Source: an uncultured Clostridia bacterium
Lineage (GTDB): Bacteria > Bacillota > Clostridia > Christensenellales > Aristaeellaceae
NCBI GenBank assembly: GCA_934630975.1
Contig: CAKTXH010000080.1
Coordinates: 1 to 12,207, forward strand
Reading direction: 5' to 3'
DNA: 12,207 nucleotides
Shown piece by piece: positions 11,671-12,207 of the stretch (position 1 is the stretch's first letter; each line of letters begins with the position of its first letter). Below the pieces are notes generated by a model. That model ran no database searches and was not told the origin of the DNA. It saw only the letters and a program-made list of their open reading frames with translations. The translations under genes were made by a program, and so were the position numbers.

Positions 11671-12207
11671 TTATTCGATCACCGCTTCGACGCGATGCTT
11701 CCCCGGCTTTTCGTCCGCCGGAACGACGTTGCCGTCAATCGGCGCGCCGTCCACAGTCAGGCGAACCGCGCCCTTTTCGTCGCCCGCGCGGTTGAGGATA
11801 TGCACCTCGTATTCGCTGCCGCGGAACTTGCGCGTCACGGTCAGCTCGCCCAGCTCTTTGGGCAGGCACGGGTCGATCTTCAGGCCGTCGTAATCCGGCT
11901 TGATGCCCAGAATCCCCTGCGACGCGGTATAGAAGCTCCACGCCGCCGTGCCGGTCAGCCAGCTGTTCTTCGCTTCGCCGAAGTGCGGCGCGTAAGGCCC
12001 GGCGACCATCTGGCTGTACACATACGGCTCGGTATGGTGCAGCTTCTGGTCGGTGATATAGGCCGGGCAGGTGCGGCGGTACACGTCGTAGGCGCGGCCG
12101 CCGTGGCCGAGCGTCGTTTCCGCCAGCGCGATCCACGGGTTGTTGTGGCAGAAGATGCCGCCGTTCTCCTTGTATCCCGGCGGATAGGAGCTGATTTCGC
12201 CCAGCTC
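11671..12207 (-). CDS. GH94 phosphorylase, C-terminal part (cellobiose phosphorylase-like)
   Basis: The last 178 residues of a glycoside hydrolase family 94 enzyme; the N-terminal part lies beyond the right edge. The fragment contains SYPPGYKENGGIFCHNNPWI, followed by about ETTLGHGGRAYDVYRR, GPYAPHFGEAKNSWLTGTAA and the closing beta-rich segment GLKIDPCLPKELGELTVTRK. These are conserved C-terminal features of inverting disaccharide phosphorylases, which split cellobiose or related sugars with phosphate to give a sugar 1-phosphate. Whether the substrate is cellobiose, chitobiose or a mannoside cannot be decided from this part. The enzyme should be cytoplasmic. A strong terminator follows, so it is the end of its transcription unit. 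Confidence 0.9.
   Translation of the reverse strand, partial: ELGEISSYPPGYKENGGIFCHNNPWIALAETTLGHGGRAYDVYRRTCPAYITDQKLHHTEPYVYSQMVAGPYAPHFGEAKNSWLTGTAAWSFYTASQGILGIKPDYDGLKIDPCLPKELGELTVTRKFRGSEYEVHILNRAGDEKGAVRLTVDGAPIDGNVVPADEKPGKHRVEAVIE

Noticed and set aside
1..12207. CRISPR array, prophage or integrative element
   Set aside because: No spaced repeat array, integrase, structural phage gene or duplicated tRNA end was seen; the S24 repressor and excisionase-like folds alone do not show a prophage.

Overview
The window looks like chromosomal DNA of an endospore-forming, fairly GC-rich Clostridia-type Firmicute. The grounds are two CotF-type spore coat genes, strong AAGGAGG ribosome binding sites, consensus TTGACA/TATAAT promoters and short intrinsic terminators. 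I cannot assign a genus. Most genes are housekeeping or accessory cargo in small, independently promoted units, largely on the minus strand.

Left part (1-1619). A TetR-family repressor gene (338-895, minus) is followed by the start of a small membrane-protein gene that runs off the left edge (1-87, minus). Both carry the same operator-like inverted repeat, TGAAC-N3-GTTCA, in their promoters, so this is probably an autoregulated repressor and target pair. Facing away from it on the plus strand is a two-gene spore-coat operon (1185-1358 and 1371-1619). The first gene encodes only 57 aa, and its ribosome binding site lies in the arm of a 7-bp hairpin.

Intron (1620-3530). A complete bacterial class C group II intron lies on the minus strand, with its maturase/reverse transcriptase, a recognisable domain V and a GTGCG 5' end. 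It sits just beyond a 13-bp terminator stem, the usual class C target. It separates the coat operon from the bidirectional terminator it probably shared with the gene on the other side.

Middle part (3531-7447). A secreted C39-type peptidase is translationally coupled (TAATG) to an upstream radical SAM protein with extra cysteines. Upstream of that is a tRNA-Ser(GGA) with its own consensus promoter and terminator. Next come a MATE efflux pump and a previously overlooked 43-aa single-pass membrane protein.

Regulatory cluster (7316-9430). A divergent promoter region separates a coiled-coil/HTH gene plus the 43-aa membrane peptide (minus) from an XRE-S24 repressor with all the LexA-type self-cleavage residues (plus). 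The region holds a GAAC-N4-GTTC SOS box inside the minus-strand promoter and two 19-nt direct repeats flanking its core. This suggests a DNA-damage-responsive module. Downstream is a second MerR/excisionase-type HTH protein whose promoter is preceded by three 10-bp phased repeats.

Right part (9457-12207, all minus). A FliB-like cysteine-rich protein (putative lysine N-methylase) is coupled to an upstream M19 dipeptidase. Beyond a strong terminator is the C-terminal part of a GH94 phosphorylase cut by the right edge.
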